In this document: positions 16,177-25,841 of the stretch, in pieces
Position numbering within the stretch: position 1 is the stretch's first letter
How the letters are laid out: each line of letters starts with the position of its first letter
DNA from: Spirochaetia bacterium
GTDB lineage: Bacteria; Spirochaetota; Spirochaetia; CAKZLE01
Length of the DNA: 51,117 bases
Direction: 5' to 3'
NCBI GenBank assembly: GCA_021736385.1
Contig: JAIPFY010000017.1
Span: forward strand, 1-51,117
Made by a program: the position numbers and the translations under genes
The notes under the pieces: generated by a model
The model's input: the letters and a program-made list of their open reading frames with translations, nothing else
Database searches by the model: none
Told to the model about the DNA's origin: nothing

Positions 16177-17547
16177 ATGGAAAACAGTAAAGATTTCAAG
16201 TTCTTTGTCTTACGGCTCGCTGCAGACTCGGCAGTGATCCTCGGATCGTGGTTCGTTGCCTATTATGTGAGGTTCCATATCTTCGAGGGCGGTATACCCG
16301 GTTTGCTGCCCTTCTTCTCAAGAGTATCACTGCTTGTGCTCCTGATCTATATCTACATGATCAATCGGAACGGGCTGTATGCCGGACTGCGCAGCTCCTC
16401 ATGGGTGCAGGAGCTGCAGCTGCTGCTCTACAGTGCCCTGGTCTCCGATGTCTCCATCGTGTTGATGTTCTACTTCTTCTTCCCAGAGCGTGTGAGCCGG
16501 CTGACGCTGATCCTGTTCGGGGTCATCAGCCTGCTCGGGGTGACGGTAGAGCGGAAGCTGGTGAATCGGTATCTCAACCATGTCAGAAGGAAGGGCAGGA
16601 ACCGAAAGACGGTACTGTTCGTAGGCTACGGCCATCATCTGAGGGAGTACTATGATCGGCTGCAGCTGAAGGGTGATGCAGGTCTTGCTGTCATCGGCCA
16701 GGTCGACAGCGGGAATGAAGAGCTTCCGGGTGTGACGCAGTATACCGAGGAGGTCCTGCAGCTGGTACACGAGAGACGGCCGGATGTCATCGTCATCGGG
16801 TATCCTGCCTCAGAGTACCGGAGAGCACAGGCACGGGTCAACGAACTCGCAGAGGTCTTTGCCAGTGTGATCTTCATCCCCAGCATGGTCCTCTCCTCGC
16901 TGAGTACCAGATTGTCCAACTTCTATAATATCCCTGTGGTCCATGTGAACCATATCAACTTCACCCATTTTGACCGCATAAAGAAACGGACTATGGATCT
17001 GCTGCTCTCGAGCATCGGGCTGATCCTGCTCAGCCCGTTCTTCCTGGTCATCGCAATCCTGATCAAGCTCACCTCACCTGGGCCGGTCTTCTATGCGCAG
17101 GAGCGGGTGAGTATTGATGAGAAGCTCTTTGACATGATAAAGTTCCGCTCCATGAGGGCTGAGCCGTCATCGGAAAGGCTGCAGTGGACGGTCAAAGATG
17201 ACCCCCGGTGTACGGCTATCGGCAGGTTCATGCGCAAGACGAGTATCGATGAGCTGCCGCAGCTGATCAATGTCCTCAAAGGGGAGATGAGTCTCATCGG
17301 TCCCAGACCTGAACGGAAGGAGTTCGTGCAGCAGTTCAACAGCGAGATCCCAGGGTATCCTCTCAGGCATAAGGTGAAGACCGGGATCAGCGGCTGGGCT
17401 CAGGTGAACGGTCTGCGGGGGGATACGTCCCTCACTGAACGTATCGATAGTGATCTCTACTATATTCGAAACTGGAGTATCGGTCTTGATCTCAAGATCC
17501 TTGTCATGACCGTCTTCAAAGGATTCGTTAACAAGAATGCATACTGA
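16177..17547 (+). CDS. Polyprenyl-phosphate sugar-1-phosphate transferase (WbaP/WcaJ-like)
   Basis: The 456-residue protein has four or five N-terminal transmembrane helices, a Rossmann-like central domain (about 145-250), and the C-terminal monotopic phosphoglycosyl transferase catalytic domain from about 268. Landmarks there are KKRTMDLLLSSIGLILLSPF (re-entrant helix), SPGPVFYAQERVS, KFRSMR, the catalytic-region pair around SIDELPQ, and LIGPRPERKEF. It should transfer a sugar phosphate from a nucleotide sugar to undecaprenyl phosphate, starting O-antigen or exopolysaccharide units. Which sugar is transferred cannot be read from sequence. It is preceded by a GGAGAAGA ribosome-binding site and overlaps the following GT4 gene by 11 bp. 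Confidence 0.93.
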   Translation: MENSKDFKFFVLRLAADSAVILGSWFVAYYVRFHIFEGGIPGLLPFFSRVSLLVLLIYIYMINRNGLYAGLRSSSWVQELQLLLYSALVSDVSIVLMFYFFFPERVSRLTLILFGVISLLGVTVERKLVNRYLNHVRRKGRNRKTVLFVGYGHHLREYYDRLQLKGDAGLAVIGQVDSGNEELPGVTQYTEEVLQLVHERRPDVIVIGYPASEYRRAQARVNELAEVFASVIFIPSMVLSSLSTRLSNFYNIPVVHVNHINFTHFDRIKKRTMDLLLSSIGLILLSPFFLVIAILIKLTSPGPVFYAQERVSIDEKLFDMIKFRSMRAEPSSERLQWTVKDDPRCTAIGRFMRKTSIDELPQLINVLKGEMSLIGPRPERKEFVQQFNSEIPGYPLRHKVKTGISGWAQVNGLRGDTSLTERIDSDLYYIRNWSIGLDLKILVMTVFKGFVNKNAY

Positions 17548-18709
17548 ACTGGAGATCTTTCAAGAGGTGTTCCCGGACTACCGGGAACTCGATGTCACCT
17601 TCGCCCACTACTGGCTGGTGACCTGGAGGGGCGGGGAGAAGGTGCTCAAAGCGCTTCTGGATCTCTTTCCCCGTGCTGCAGTCTATACCATGTTCTATGA
17701 TCAGGAGGTCTGTGGACCACATCTGGAGGGGCATCCGGTCTTCTCTTCCCGTTATGATCACCGGATCCTGAGAAGACACTACCAGAAGCTCTTTCCCCTC
17801 TATCCCCGGGCTGTGGGAAGTCTCGGACCGGTGCCTTCCGGTGATCTGCTGATCTCGAGTGAATCGGGACCGATCAAAGGCATAGCCCGGGCAGATATAA
17901 ACATGCCTCACCTGTGTTATATCCATACACCCATGCGGTACTGCTGGGGAGGTACCGATGATTACCTGAATACCCTTCCGGCTGTTGCAAGGCCGCTTGC
18001 CCGTACGATGTTCGAACGGCTACGGGTATACGATACGACTACCATCGATAACGTGAGTGAGTATGCAGCGAACTCGGAGCATGTACGCTCACGGGTGCAG
18101 CAGTACTACCACAGGGATGCGAAGGTGATCTATCCTCCCATCGCAGATGAGCTGTTCAACGAACCGAGGTATGAGCAGAAGAGACCGGGTAAGCACTATC
18201 TGAGTTTCGGTGCGCTCACCCCCTATAAACGGATAGATCTGCTCGTCGATGCGTTCAATCAGAGCGGGGAACCCCTCGTGGTCATCGGTTCGGGTAGTGA
18301 ACTGAAGAAGTTACGCTCCCGTGCCCATGAGAACATCACCTTCCTGGGTTCAGCTCCCTGGAGCGTGGTCCAGGAGGCGATCATGGATGCCAAAGCCCTG
18401 CTGTTCCCGGGAGTGGAAGATTTTGGTATGATACCGCTGGAAGTGATGTCTTACGGGCTGCCGGTGCTCGCCTATGCGAAGGGTGGAGCTCTGGAGACCG
18501 TGATCGATCATCCTGAGGATACCGGTACTTCCACCGGCTGTCTCTTCTACGAACAGACAGTCCCTGCGGTACTGGAGGTCATCGAACGGTTCGAGGCGAT
18601 CGAGCGATCATTCGACAGAGCCTTCATCTTCACGCATGCCTCAGGTTTCAGAGAGCATGAGTTCAAGAAGCAGATGCTCCTGATGATCAGAGCCATGCTC
18701 GAAGGATAG
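17537..18709 (+). CDS. GT4-family glycosyltransferase
   Basis: The 390-residue protein has the two-Rossmann GT-B fold of family 4. The C-terminal nucleotide-sugar site contains an E-x7-E motif (EDFGMIPLE) followed by GLPVLAYAKGGALETV. The N-terminal half contains HYWLVTWRGGEKVL, and CYIHTPMRYCW lies near 130. It starts inside the end of the phosphoglycosyl transferase gene, so it is likely translated with it and may add the second sugar of the repeat unit or a modification. The acceptor and donor are not predictable. Confidence 0.87.
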   Translation: MHTELEIFQEVFPDYRELDVTFAHYWLVTWRGGEKVLKALLDLFPRAAVYTMFYDQEVCGPHLEGHPVFSSRYDHRILRRHYQKLFPLYPRAVGSLGPVPSGDLLISSESGPIKGIARADINMPHLCYIHTPMRYCWGGTDDYLNTLPAVARPLARTMFERLRVYDTTTIDNVSEYAANSEHVRSRVQQYYHRDAKVIYPPIADELFNEPRYEQKRPGKHYLSFGALTPYKRIDLLVDAFNQSGEPLVVIGSGSELKKLRSRAHENITFLGSAPWSVVQEAIMDAKALLFPGVEDFGMIPLEVMSYGLPVLAYAKGGALETVIDHPEDTGTSTGCLFYEQTVPAVLEVIERFEAIERSFDRAFIFTHASGFREHEFKKQMLLMIRAMLEG

Positions 18710-18719
18710 AGGAATAATC

Positions 18720-19529
18720 ATGAAACGAACGATACAGCTGATAGTGATCAGCTTCTGCATAGGCAGTGCAGCACTCCTGTCTGCTTCCCCCATCTCACGG
18801 TATATTCCACAGCTGGATGAGGGGCAGCTCGATCGTCTCAAAGCGGGAGAACTGCTCTCCAATGACAGCCAGAAGTCTGACTCCCTGAAGCTGCTCGGGC
18901 AGGAGACGCTCATCGCCGAGGCGGTAGAGCAGGTCCCGCTGGAGGCTGATACCCTCTTTGTCGAGTGCCTGACACTCATCCCGTATCCTGAGTATATGGG
19001 ATCCCTGGATGAGGAAGAGCTGCTGCTGAAGATCTTCAACACGCTCAGAAGTGTGTCGACCCAGGAGGGGATCACCTATATCTCACACAGAAAAGGGAAC
19101 AAACCGGCAACACTGATCTCTTCCTCCCATGTCACGAACAGGGTCGGGAGCCGAACGGTCCTGCCGGATGTGGTAGTACAGCAGCTGCCTGAAGAAGATA
19201 CCCTCATCGTCTTTCAGGATGATACCTCGTTTCGTAAGAACTTCTATGAGTACCACTACAGGACCCGCGGTGATGAGATCTATGTGGAGATGACCAATAA
19301 GACGGACATGAAGGTGTTCGGGCTGATCCCTGCTGTGAAGCGTGATGTGCTGCAGATCACTTTGTCGCTCATAGCTGCTGATGAGGGGATCATTGCCTAT
19401 TCGGTAGCCGTTGCCCCGCACCAGCGACCTGTGATCGATATCCTGGTCTTCTCAGTCCATCTTCCCAGTGCCTTCCAGCGAAGGCTGGTCGCTGTGCAGG
19501 AGTGGTTCACCGCCCGGCTGCAAGAGTGA
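18720..19529 (+). CDS. Secreted protein of unknown function
   Basis: The 269-residue protein has a signal peptide (cleavage near LSASP). No catalytic motif is visible. The mature part has mixed alpha/beta character and ends in an amphipathic segment (FQRRLVAVQEWFTARLQE). It reminds me of a spirochaete-type domain of unknown function (possibly DUF6675), but I cannot confirm that. A GAGGAAT ribosome-binding site precedes the ATG, ten bases after the GT4 stop, so it closes the 12.8-19.5 kb operon. Its last 23 bp overlap the end of the convergent Wzi-like gene. Confidence 0.7.
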   Translation: MKRTIQLIVISFCIGSAALLSASPISRYIPQLDEGQLDRLKAGELLSNDSQKSDSLKLLGQETLIAEAVEQVPLEADTLFVECLTLIPYPEYMGSLDEEELLLKIFNTLRSVSTQEGITYISHRKGNKPATLISSSHVTNRVGSRTVLPDVVVQQLPEEDTLIVFQDDTSFRKNFYEYHYRTRGDEIYVEMTNKTDMKVFGLIPAVKRDVLQITLSLIAADEGIIAYSVAVAPHQRPVIDILVFSVHLPSAFQRRLVAVQEWFTARLQE

Positions 19530-21225
19530 TACGGGCTCCGAGCGTCAGCTGCAGGTCTGAGACATGGGGATGAGACATGAGGTTCTCTGGCTCCCATCGA
19601 TGGATCCAGTCGAGCGCTCCTGAGAGGGTCGTCCATGTTCCGATGGGGGCTTCTGCCCTCATAGAGATGATCAGCTGATGTTCTACCGCATCCTTGGAGG
19701 GATCTGCGGGGTCGACGGTCGTCGGGGAGATCAGAGATGCCGGATCGGGCTCCTCATCGCTGCCGCTCATCCACTGAGAATCCTGATCGATACACCCCTG
19801 TGCAAGATAGGTCAGCCTCATTCCCAGATCCCAGGAGTCGATCGAGGTGGTCCCGGCATCGAGTGCGACGATGATCGTATCGGGACCCCAGCTGAACCCC
19901 AGCACATCTTCATCGAAGAGGTTGCTTCCTGATCGGTTGAATGCTCTGTTCGCCACGATGAAATCGATCGGATAGGTGAGCCCGTGATCTCTCAGGTACA
20001 TATATGGATCGGTATAGGCAGCTTCAAGGGTAAGAGAGAAGATTCGGCTGGATCCTATGGGTCTGATCAGGTGTATGCCGCCCAGGCAGGCCAGGGCGTT
20101 GGGATACGAGCCTTCCCCTGTGCTGCTCTCTCCAGGTACGGCGAACTCATCCACTGCGAACTGGCCGTAGAGATAGGCTCCTTGAGCGAGTGTGTACTGC
20201 AGGTCAAGACCGGCGATGGAGTTTGCATTCCCGGGGATGTAGAGGTTGTGGTAGAAGGAGAAGGGGTTGAGGGTACTCAGGAAGATCCCCTCTCCCTGAT
20301 ACATGATCGCCTCACTGACGGTTATGTTCAGACGGTCCCACAGTGTGAACTCGAACCGGTGTGCGATGAACAGTTCGACTCCACTGATGGGATCACTGAA
20401 TCCTGGAGCAGCAGATCCTTCATCAGCTGTACTCAGGTAGGCAGAAGGCGGGATGAAGGAGATGATCAGCGAGGTGGCTTTCATCCATTCGTTGAAGGCT
20501 GTCGCTTTGAAGAACTCATGGTAATCCATATGATCCCCGACCAGCAGGTTCCCTGTGATCCCGTTCCCCCATCTGATGCGGTCCCTTCCCAGCTGTATGT
20601 TCCAGTGGTCAGATCCCATCGAGATGAACCCCCTCCAGGGGAAGGATGCATCCAGGTTATCTGCAGAGCGGTCAAGGATCAGGTTGGTCGAGATGGGCGG
20701 ACCGAAGAACCCTGAGGAGTCTGTGGTCTCGGTCACCTTGTCATAGAAGCGGTTGTTCTGGATGTTCATATCGAAGAATCCATAGAACGCGTTCGGGAAG
20801 CTGAACTCAAGAGCAAGATCGACGGGTGCACTTCTGCTGGTATGATCGATGACCCACTCCTCATCCTGATCGAAGAACTCTGACCTGTCGGTATGCAGGT
20901 ATACCTCCGGTGCTGCCTGGAGACTGACCTGCAGGTTCGGTCGTGCGGTATGCAGCTGCTTCTGCAGATGTTCATATATCGGCAGAGCTTCAGTCCCAAG
21001 TGATTCCTTCGGGATGCGGCTGAACAGGCTGCGCAGTTCAGCTTCACTCCACGGCCCTGAATCTGAGGGGGGAGCTATACCCGACAGGACACTGAGCAGC
21101 AGCAGCTGCCGGTATGCAGGGGAGGAGACAGGATAGATCTTCTGCGACTGATCGGCTGCAGCACTCATAGCCAGTGCAGAGAACAGGAGTATGAGAGTTG
21201 TGAGCTTCTTCAGGACTTGCTTCAT
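19507..21225 (-). CDS. Wzi-like outer-membrane barrel, paralogue 2 (SGPWS family)
   Basis: The 572-residue protein has a signal peptide (cleavage near AAA-DQ, residue 24), the family N-terminal plug motif SDSGPWS (54-60), and the signature GRDRIRWGNGITGN (213-226). A barrel follows with LNPFSFYHNLYI and LYGQFAVDEF segments. These motifs recur in the proteins encoded at 33.7, 35.7 and 37.4 kb and, more loosely, in the Wzi-like protein at 14.5 kb. The start at 21225 is chosen because GAGGGAT precedes it, whereas the ATG at 21237 has no site. It lies at the distal end of the polysaccharide cluster, on the same strand, with its own TATAAT box near 21267. Confidence 0.7.
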   Translation of the reverse strand: MKQVLKKLTTLILLFSALAMSAAADQSQKIYPVSSPAYRQLLLLSVLSGIAPPSDSGPWSEAELRSLFSRIPKESLGTEALPIYEHLQKQLHTARPNLQVSLQAAPEVYLHTDRSEFFDQDEEWVIDHTSRSAPVDLALEFSFPNAFYGFFDMNIQNNRFYDKVTETTDSSGFFGPPISTNLILDRSADNLDASFPWRGFISMGSDHWNIQLGRDRIRWGNGITGNLLVGDHMDYHEFFKATAFNEWMKATSLIISFIPPSAYLSTADEGSAAPGFSDPISGVELFIAHRFEFTLWDRLNITVSEAIMYQGEGIFLSTLNPFSFYHNLYIPGNANSIAGLDLQYTLAQGAYLYGQFAVDEFAVPGESSTGEGSYPNALACLGGIHLIRPIGSSRIFSLTLEAAYTDPYMYLRDHGLTYPIDFIVANRAFNRSGSNLFDEDVLGFSWGPDTIIVALDAGTTSIDSWDLGMRLTYLAQGCIDQDSQWMSGSDEEPDPASLISPTTVDPADPSKDAVEHQLIISMRAEAPIGTWTTLSGALDWIHRWEPENLMSHPHVSDLQLTLGARITLAAGR

Positions 21226-21400
21226 GTGATCCCTCATCTATGTATCTACAGGTAGTCAGACTCATTATAGTATAGATTTCATCATGTTACAGCAGGAACA
21301 GGTGTATTCGGGTGGGGAAACTGGTGACACCTCTGATCAGACAGCTCAGATCTTCTATACGTGATCAGATAACTCGGGAATGATCTGAGCCCTTGGGGGA

Positions 21401-22534
21401 TCACTGCTGTGTCTTCAGTACCTGCTGGAGTATATCCACATGAGCCGCTACTTCCTGCTCTATGGTATACTTCCGGGCGATCTCAAGCGATCGCCTGTTC
21501 ATATCAGGATCCTCTCTGATTGCCAGGATGGTATCCCGCATCTGCTGGTAGTCCGGTTGATCGATACCGACGATATAGCCATTCTCATTCTGAGCGATCA
21601 GATCATAGGATGCCCCTACATAGGGGGAGGTGACTACCGGTAGTCCGTTGGCGATCGCTTCGTTCACTACCAGTCCCCAGGTATCCATCCAGGACATCAG
21701 CATCAGTAGATGTGCTGCCCTGTAGTAGGTCCAGAGCGTCTCTCTTCCCTGATAGGGTACCAGAGTCACGTTCGTAAGTGTATGTCGATCTATGAAGGAT
21801 CTGTACTCATCCTGAAGAGGACCCTCTCCGATGAAGACGAACTGGATCTGGTCGTCTCTGGCCACCAGCGCGGTATTGAGCAGGTAGGCAAGGTTCTTCC
21901 GAGTGATGAACTGCCCGATCGATAGTACGATCATACGGTCAGAAGGCAGTCCCAGACTCGCTGCATAGGCCTGTCTCTCTGTCTCCGGGACAGGGGCTTT
22001 CAAGACTTCTGCATCGCGTATGCTCGAGAAAGGATAACGGACGATCTTTCCTGGATCGACGTTATGATGTAACAGGGTCTTCTCTGCGTTGATCCCACTG
22101 GCCAGATGGATATCGCCCATTGCCAGCAGGCGATTCTTCACAGCTCGTTTGAGTGGTGACTCCTGCTCATTGATAAAACCGCCGTCTGAGTTGATCAGCA
22201 GCGGCTTGCCTGCCTTACGGGCATACCGCATCGTGATGATCTCCCCGATGCCGGTATAGCTTCCGACGATGTAGCAGTCGAACTCATGACTTTTGAGATA
22301 GTGATGCAGGCTGGGGTTGTAGCGTATCTTCTGATGCAGTTTCACTTCGGGCAGTACTTCATAGGTGTAGTCATGGTCATAGTCGGTGATATCCCAGGAT
22401 CGATTGTACTCTCCCTTCTCGAAGAGGTAGAGCACGGTCAGTGCAGTATACTTCGAGAGGTCGTTGAAGAATTCCACCCGATAGGGAGCGGGGAGGTTCG
22501 TGACATACAGGATGCGCTTATCGGTTTTGTTCAT
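21401..22534 (-). CDS. GT4-family glycosyltransferase
   Basis: The 377-residue GT-B enzyme starts with a Rossmann strand and donor/acceptor loop (RILYVTNLPAPYRVEFF). Its C-terminal donor site reads DTWGLVVNEAIANGLPVV. The first residue of the usual E-x7-E pair is Asp here, a conservative change. It is the last gene of the minus-strand polysaccharide operon and overlaps the preceding glycosyltransferase gene by 17 bp. Its role is addition of one sugar to the lipid-linked repeat unit; linkage and donor are unknown. Confidence 0.87.
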   Translation of the reverse strand: MNKTDKRILYVTNLPAPYRVEFFNDLSKYTALTVLYLFEKGEYNRSWDITDYDHDYTYEVLPEVKLHQKIRYNPSLHHYLKSHEFDCYIVGSYTGIGEIITMRYARKAGKPLLINSDGGFINEQESPLKRAVKNRLLAMGDIHLASGINAEKTLLHHNVDPGKIVRYPFSSIRDAEVLKAPVPETERQAYAASLGLPSDRMIVLSIGQFITRKNLAYLLNTALVARDDQIQFVFIGEGPLQDEYRSFIDRHTLTNVTLVPYQGRETLWTYYRAAHLLMLMSWMDTWGLVVNEAIANGLPVVTSPYVGASYDLIAQNENGYIVGIDQPDYQQMRDTILAIREDPDMNRRSLEIARKYTIEQEVAAHVDILQQVLKTQQ

Positions 22535-23642
22535 GTATCAGCTCCCTATAGAGTTCTTCAGTCTTGTCTACGGTTGCGTTGAAACTATAGCCGGTCAGAA
22601 GTCTGTTCCCTTTCGTTATGAGGGCCTCTCTTGCATCGGGATCCTGCCTGATCAGATCGACTGCGGCAACTACCGTTTCCGGCTGTTCGGTGTCAAAGAA
22701 GAGGGCCCCGTCTTGAGCGACTTCTCTGAAGCATGTGTTATCTTGAAGCAGCACCGGGCATTCGCATGACCATGCCTCCAGGATCGGGATACCGAACCCT
22801 TCATACAGCGATGGGTACAGGAATACCTGAGCTCCGGCATAGAGCCTTCTGAGCTTCTCATCATCGATCTCTTCTCTGTGCACAAGATGCGTGATCCCAC
22901 AGGTGTCAAAGAGCGCAAGCTCCTGATCAGTGAACGGGGGACCTCCAACACAGACCAGATGAAGATCCTGCTCGTTCAGATATGCTGCCAGTGCTGTGAG
23001 GGTTGGGATGAAGTTCTTGTACCAGTCCCGTTGACCGACAAAGAGCAGGTAGGGATAGGGAAGCTCATCGTGATCAACGATCGGGTCGGGTTGCCGGTCA
23101 TGTTCTTCTTGAGAGGATTCAAAGGGGTTCCCGTGATAGATCACGGTGATCTTCTCTTCTGGAAGACCGAACACGTTGATGAAATCCTCTTTTGTGTTCT
23201 CTGAGATCGCGATGATCCTGTCGGCTGCATCGCATACCAGTCTCTTGTTCCTTGAGGTCTTATCATCGGCAGGAATATCATCGGCATAGCGCTCATGAAT
23301 GATATCATGAGCAGTGATGACAAGTCTGGTCTTTTCAGGTAGCCAGGAGAGGATGTAGGGGTTGTAGTAGGTCAGGTGCACGATATCAGGTCGCCAGAGC
23401 TTCACGTAGAGGTAGGTCTCGATCCTGTTAAGTCCCTCGTATACTTTGTTCATGAAGGCGCTGGACGTGATGGTCTTGACCTTCTTCCCGGTAAGCAGGG
23501 AGAGGTAGTGATTCACCGAACCGATCACGGGAACCTGTATGCTGTGCTTTCGTCGTAATCCTCTGATCAGTTCATAATGATATCGGGAAATACCGCCGTA
23601 GCGCTGAGATCTGAAGATCTGGTAATCATAGAGGATTTTCAT
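22518..23642 (-). CDS. GT4-family glycosyltransferase
   Basis: The 374-residue protein has a GT-B fold with an intact donor motif EGFGIPILEAW and FREVAQDGALFFD downstream. The N-terminal part contains GGISRYHYELIRGL, often seen in mannosyl- and rhamnosyltransferases. Its start codon overlaps the flippase stop (TGATG at 23644-23640), showing tight coupling. It acts in repeat-unit assembly at the cytoplasmic face. Confidence 0.88.
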   Translation of the reverse strand: MKILYDYQIFRSQRYGGISRYHYELIRGLRRKHSIQVPVIGSVNHYLSLLTGKKVKTITSSAFMNKVYEGLNRIETYLYVKLWRPDIVHLTYYNPYILSWLPEKTRLVITAHDIIHERYADDIPADDKTSRNKRLVCDAADRIIAISENTKEDFINVFGLPEEKITVIYHGNPFESSQEEHDRQPDPIVDHDELPYPYLLFVGQRDWYKNFIPTLTALAAYLNEQDLHLVCVGGPPFTDQELALFDTCGITHLVHREEIDDEKLRRLYAGAQVFLYPSLYEGFGIPILEAWSCECPVLLQDNTCFREVAQDGALFFDTEQPETVVAAVDLIRQDPDAREALITKGNRLLTGYSFNATVDKTEELYRELIHEQNR

Positions 23643-25009
23643 CAGGGGCTGTCCTCCTGCTCTGTCGAATGATTCCTCATCTTTGTATTTTTCAGATCGG
23701 AAATGACCTGAAGTGCCTGGATCGTACCGAAGATGGTAAAGGGCAGCAGGGAGACGCTGGTACCAAGGATGACCCCTGCATTACCGAAGCTATGGGCAAG
23801 AACCACGGAGACAGGGATATTCACCGCTGCACCTATGGTTGAGGTGATCAGCTGCAGTGTGAGCTTATGCACTCCATTGAGAAAATAGGCAAATATGGCA
23901 TTCCAGGTAGAGACCAGGACGAACAGTCCCGTGAATAGGCGCAAGTAGAGCGGTATCGGGATCTCCGCTCCTATCCAGAGCCGAATGAGTCCGGGAGAGA
24001 TCAGGATCAGTACCACTACCGCGAAGAACAGCGGTACCATATAGCTGATGAGTCGTCTCAAGGTCTTGGTGATGAACGAGACATCGTTATGTGCATAGGC
24101 ATGGGTGAAGGCTGACCAGACAGGGGTAAGGATGATTCCGGCTACGATCGTCGTAAGGCTGAAGATCTTATAGGTGAGCTGGTATGATACGACTTCAGAG
24201 GCTCCCAGTACTTGGGTGATGATCATGTTGTCGGTGGTGAACATGATGACACCGGCGGCCTGAATGAGGAAGAACTTGAAGCTCACACCCATGAGAGCCG
24301 GGTAGTATGCTTTCCGTATGCATCTGATCGAGGGGGCAATATCTGCATAACGACGCAGGAATAGCAGGTAATTGACCGATACCCCGACAAGGAGATAGGA
24401 CCCGCTGTAGATGATCCCGAGTGCCAGTAGAGACCCCCCTCCTTCGATATCAGGGATGGTGAGTATCATGACAAGTATCATGACATTCGACAGCAGTTGC
24501 ACCAGCATGCCCAGTTCCGCATCCTGCCTGGCATAGGCCACTGCATTGATGGTAGTCAACCAGAGGCGCAGCAGGAATGCAGGGATCATGATACAGAACA
24601 GCAGAGAGACTGTCTTGCCGGGCAGCACTGAAGTCTCTACCCCGAGAGCGGTGTTCCAGTCGATTAGCAGCTGTACTGCAGAGATCAGGATGATCGCAGC
24701 AAGGACCGCTTTGAACAGGAGGGCATACGCAGTGCTGACCATCGCTTTCGCATCCTGGATCCTGTTCTTGGCAAGCAGATCGGCCAGATTGTTCCTCAGG
24801 CCGTTTGCGATACCGAAGTCTACGATGTTGAACCAGTTCAGTATCGAGATGATCGTGAGCCAGACCCCATAGAGACTGCTCTCCCCGATGTACGAAAAGA
24901 CTAATCTGGTGATATAGAACGAGATGAACATGTCGGTCGCTTTGAACAATCCGAGAATGATCGATTGTCTGTTGAGTGAATCTGCTGCTTTGATACCTCT
25001 GATCACCAT
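23642..25009 (-). CDS. Wzx-type oligosaccharide flippase
   Basis: The 455-residue polytopic protein has about 12-14 transmembrane helices and the general look of the polysaccharide transporter branch of the MOP (MATE-like) superfamily. It begins after a short cytoplasmic stretch with FISFYITRLVFSYIGES. It should move the undecaprenyl-linked repeat unit from the cytoplasmic to the periplasmic face. It sits between the GT2 gene (four-base gap) and a GT4 gene (one-base overlap), as expected for a Wzx/Wzy locus. The substrate is the oligosaccharide made by the neighbouring enzymes. Confidence 0.85.
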   Translation of the reverse strand: MVIRGIKAADSLNRQSIILGLFKATDMFISFYITRLVFSYIGESSLYGVWLTIISILNWFNIVDFGIANGLRNNLADLLAKNRIQDAKAMVSTAYALLFKAVLAAIILISAVQLLIDWNTALGVETSVLPGKTVSLLFCIMIPAFLLRLWLTTINAVAYARQDAELGMLVQLLSNVMILVMILTIPDIEGGGSLLALGIIYSGSYLLVGVSVNYLLFLRRYADIAPSIRCIRKAYYPALMGVSFKFFLIQAAGVIMFTTDNMIITQVLGASEVVSYQLTYKIFSLTTIVAGIILTPVWSAFTHAYAHNDVSFITKTLRRLISYMVPLFFAVVVLILISPGLIRLWIGAEIPIPLYLRLFTGLFVLVSTWNAIFAYFLNGVHKLTLQLITSTIGAAVNIPVSVVLAHSFGNAGVILGTSVSLLPFTIFGTIQALQVISDLKNTKMRNHSTEQEDSP

Positions 25010-25013
25010 GTAC

Positions 25014-25841
25014 TCACTGCCTTTTGATCCTCTCTTTTATCTGTTCGAATCGAGCATCTCCAAGAAGATCCCTGGCTGTGGATTTCGGTACTTTACAGCA
25101 CAGCGTATAGCAGTATTTCCGTACTGCCTGAACTCTTCCCACATACTCCTTCTGGATATGATACTCTTCTTTCATGAGTTTCCACAGGTCTGATGAGGCT
25201 CCTCCGGTGGGGAAGGTGCTCAAAACAGCATCGACTGCAGTGAAAGTGACTCCCTGTAGGTAGTATCTGAGCAATAGCTCAAAGTCACCTGATATCCTGT
25301 ATCTGGTATTGAAGTTTCCATGGGCAGAGAAGACTGTGTTTCTGATGAAGCAGGCCGGATGTGAGATCGTCATACCTCTGGTGAGGTTCTCATGGGTATC
25401 CTGCGAGAGCTCATAGGTCTTGTCAGAATCAATGGAAGATACGATACGTACATGACCATACACAATATCTGTCTCAGGCTGTTCGATGAACTTCGTGTAG
25501 ACCGTATGTAGTGCATCTTCTTCATACCAGTCATCACTGTTCATGAAGGCGACGACGTGACCTTCTGCCAGAGAAAGTCCTTTGTTCATGGCGAAATAGA
25601 GACCCTCATCGGGTTCCGATATCCATCTCATAGTGCCATTGAATCGCGGTTCATTGGATCTGATCATCTCAACAGTCGAATCGGTCGAAGCACCATCGAC
25701 AACGATATACTCGAAGTCGAACTCAGGAGACCGTTGACGCAGTACAGAATCGATGCATCGTTGCAGTGTCTTACTGCTGTTATAGCATACGGTGATGATC
25801 GAGAAGAAAGGCTTTGGGGCGCTGTCGGTTCTGTCAGTCAT
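25014..25841 (-). CDS. GT2-family glycosyltransferase
   Basis: The 275-residue protein has a GT-A fold: FFSIITVCYNSSKTLQRCI at the N terminus, IVVDGASTDST as the nucleotide-binding loop, and the metal-binding motif within MNSDDW. It resembles WcaE/colanic-acid-type GT2 enzymes. The ATG at 25841 is chosen over the longer frame because AAGAGGT lies seven bases upstream. The start overlaps the end of the O-antigen ligase gene by 8 bp. The C-terminal tail is basic and may associate with the membrane. Confidence 0.88.
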   Translation of the reverse strand: MTDRTDSAPKPFFSIITVCYNSSKTLQRCIDSVLRQRSPEFDFEYIVVDGASTDSTVEMIRSNEPRFNGTMRWISEPDEGLYFAMNKGLSLAEGHVVAFMNSDDWYEEDALHTVYTKFIEQPETDIVYGHVRIVSSIDSDKTYELSQDTHENLTRGMTISHPACFIRNTVFSAHGNFNTRYRISGDFELLLRYYLQGVTFTAVDAVLSTFPTGGASSDLWKLMKEEYHIQKEYVGRVQAVRKYCYTLCCKVPKSTARDLLGDARFEQIKERIKRQ

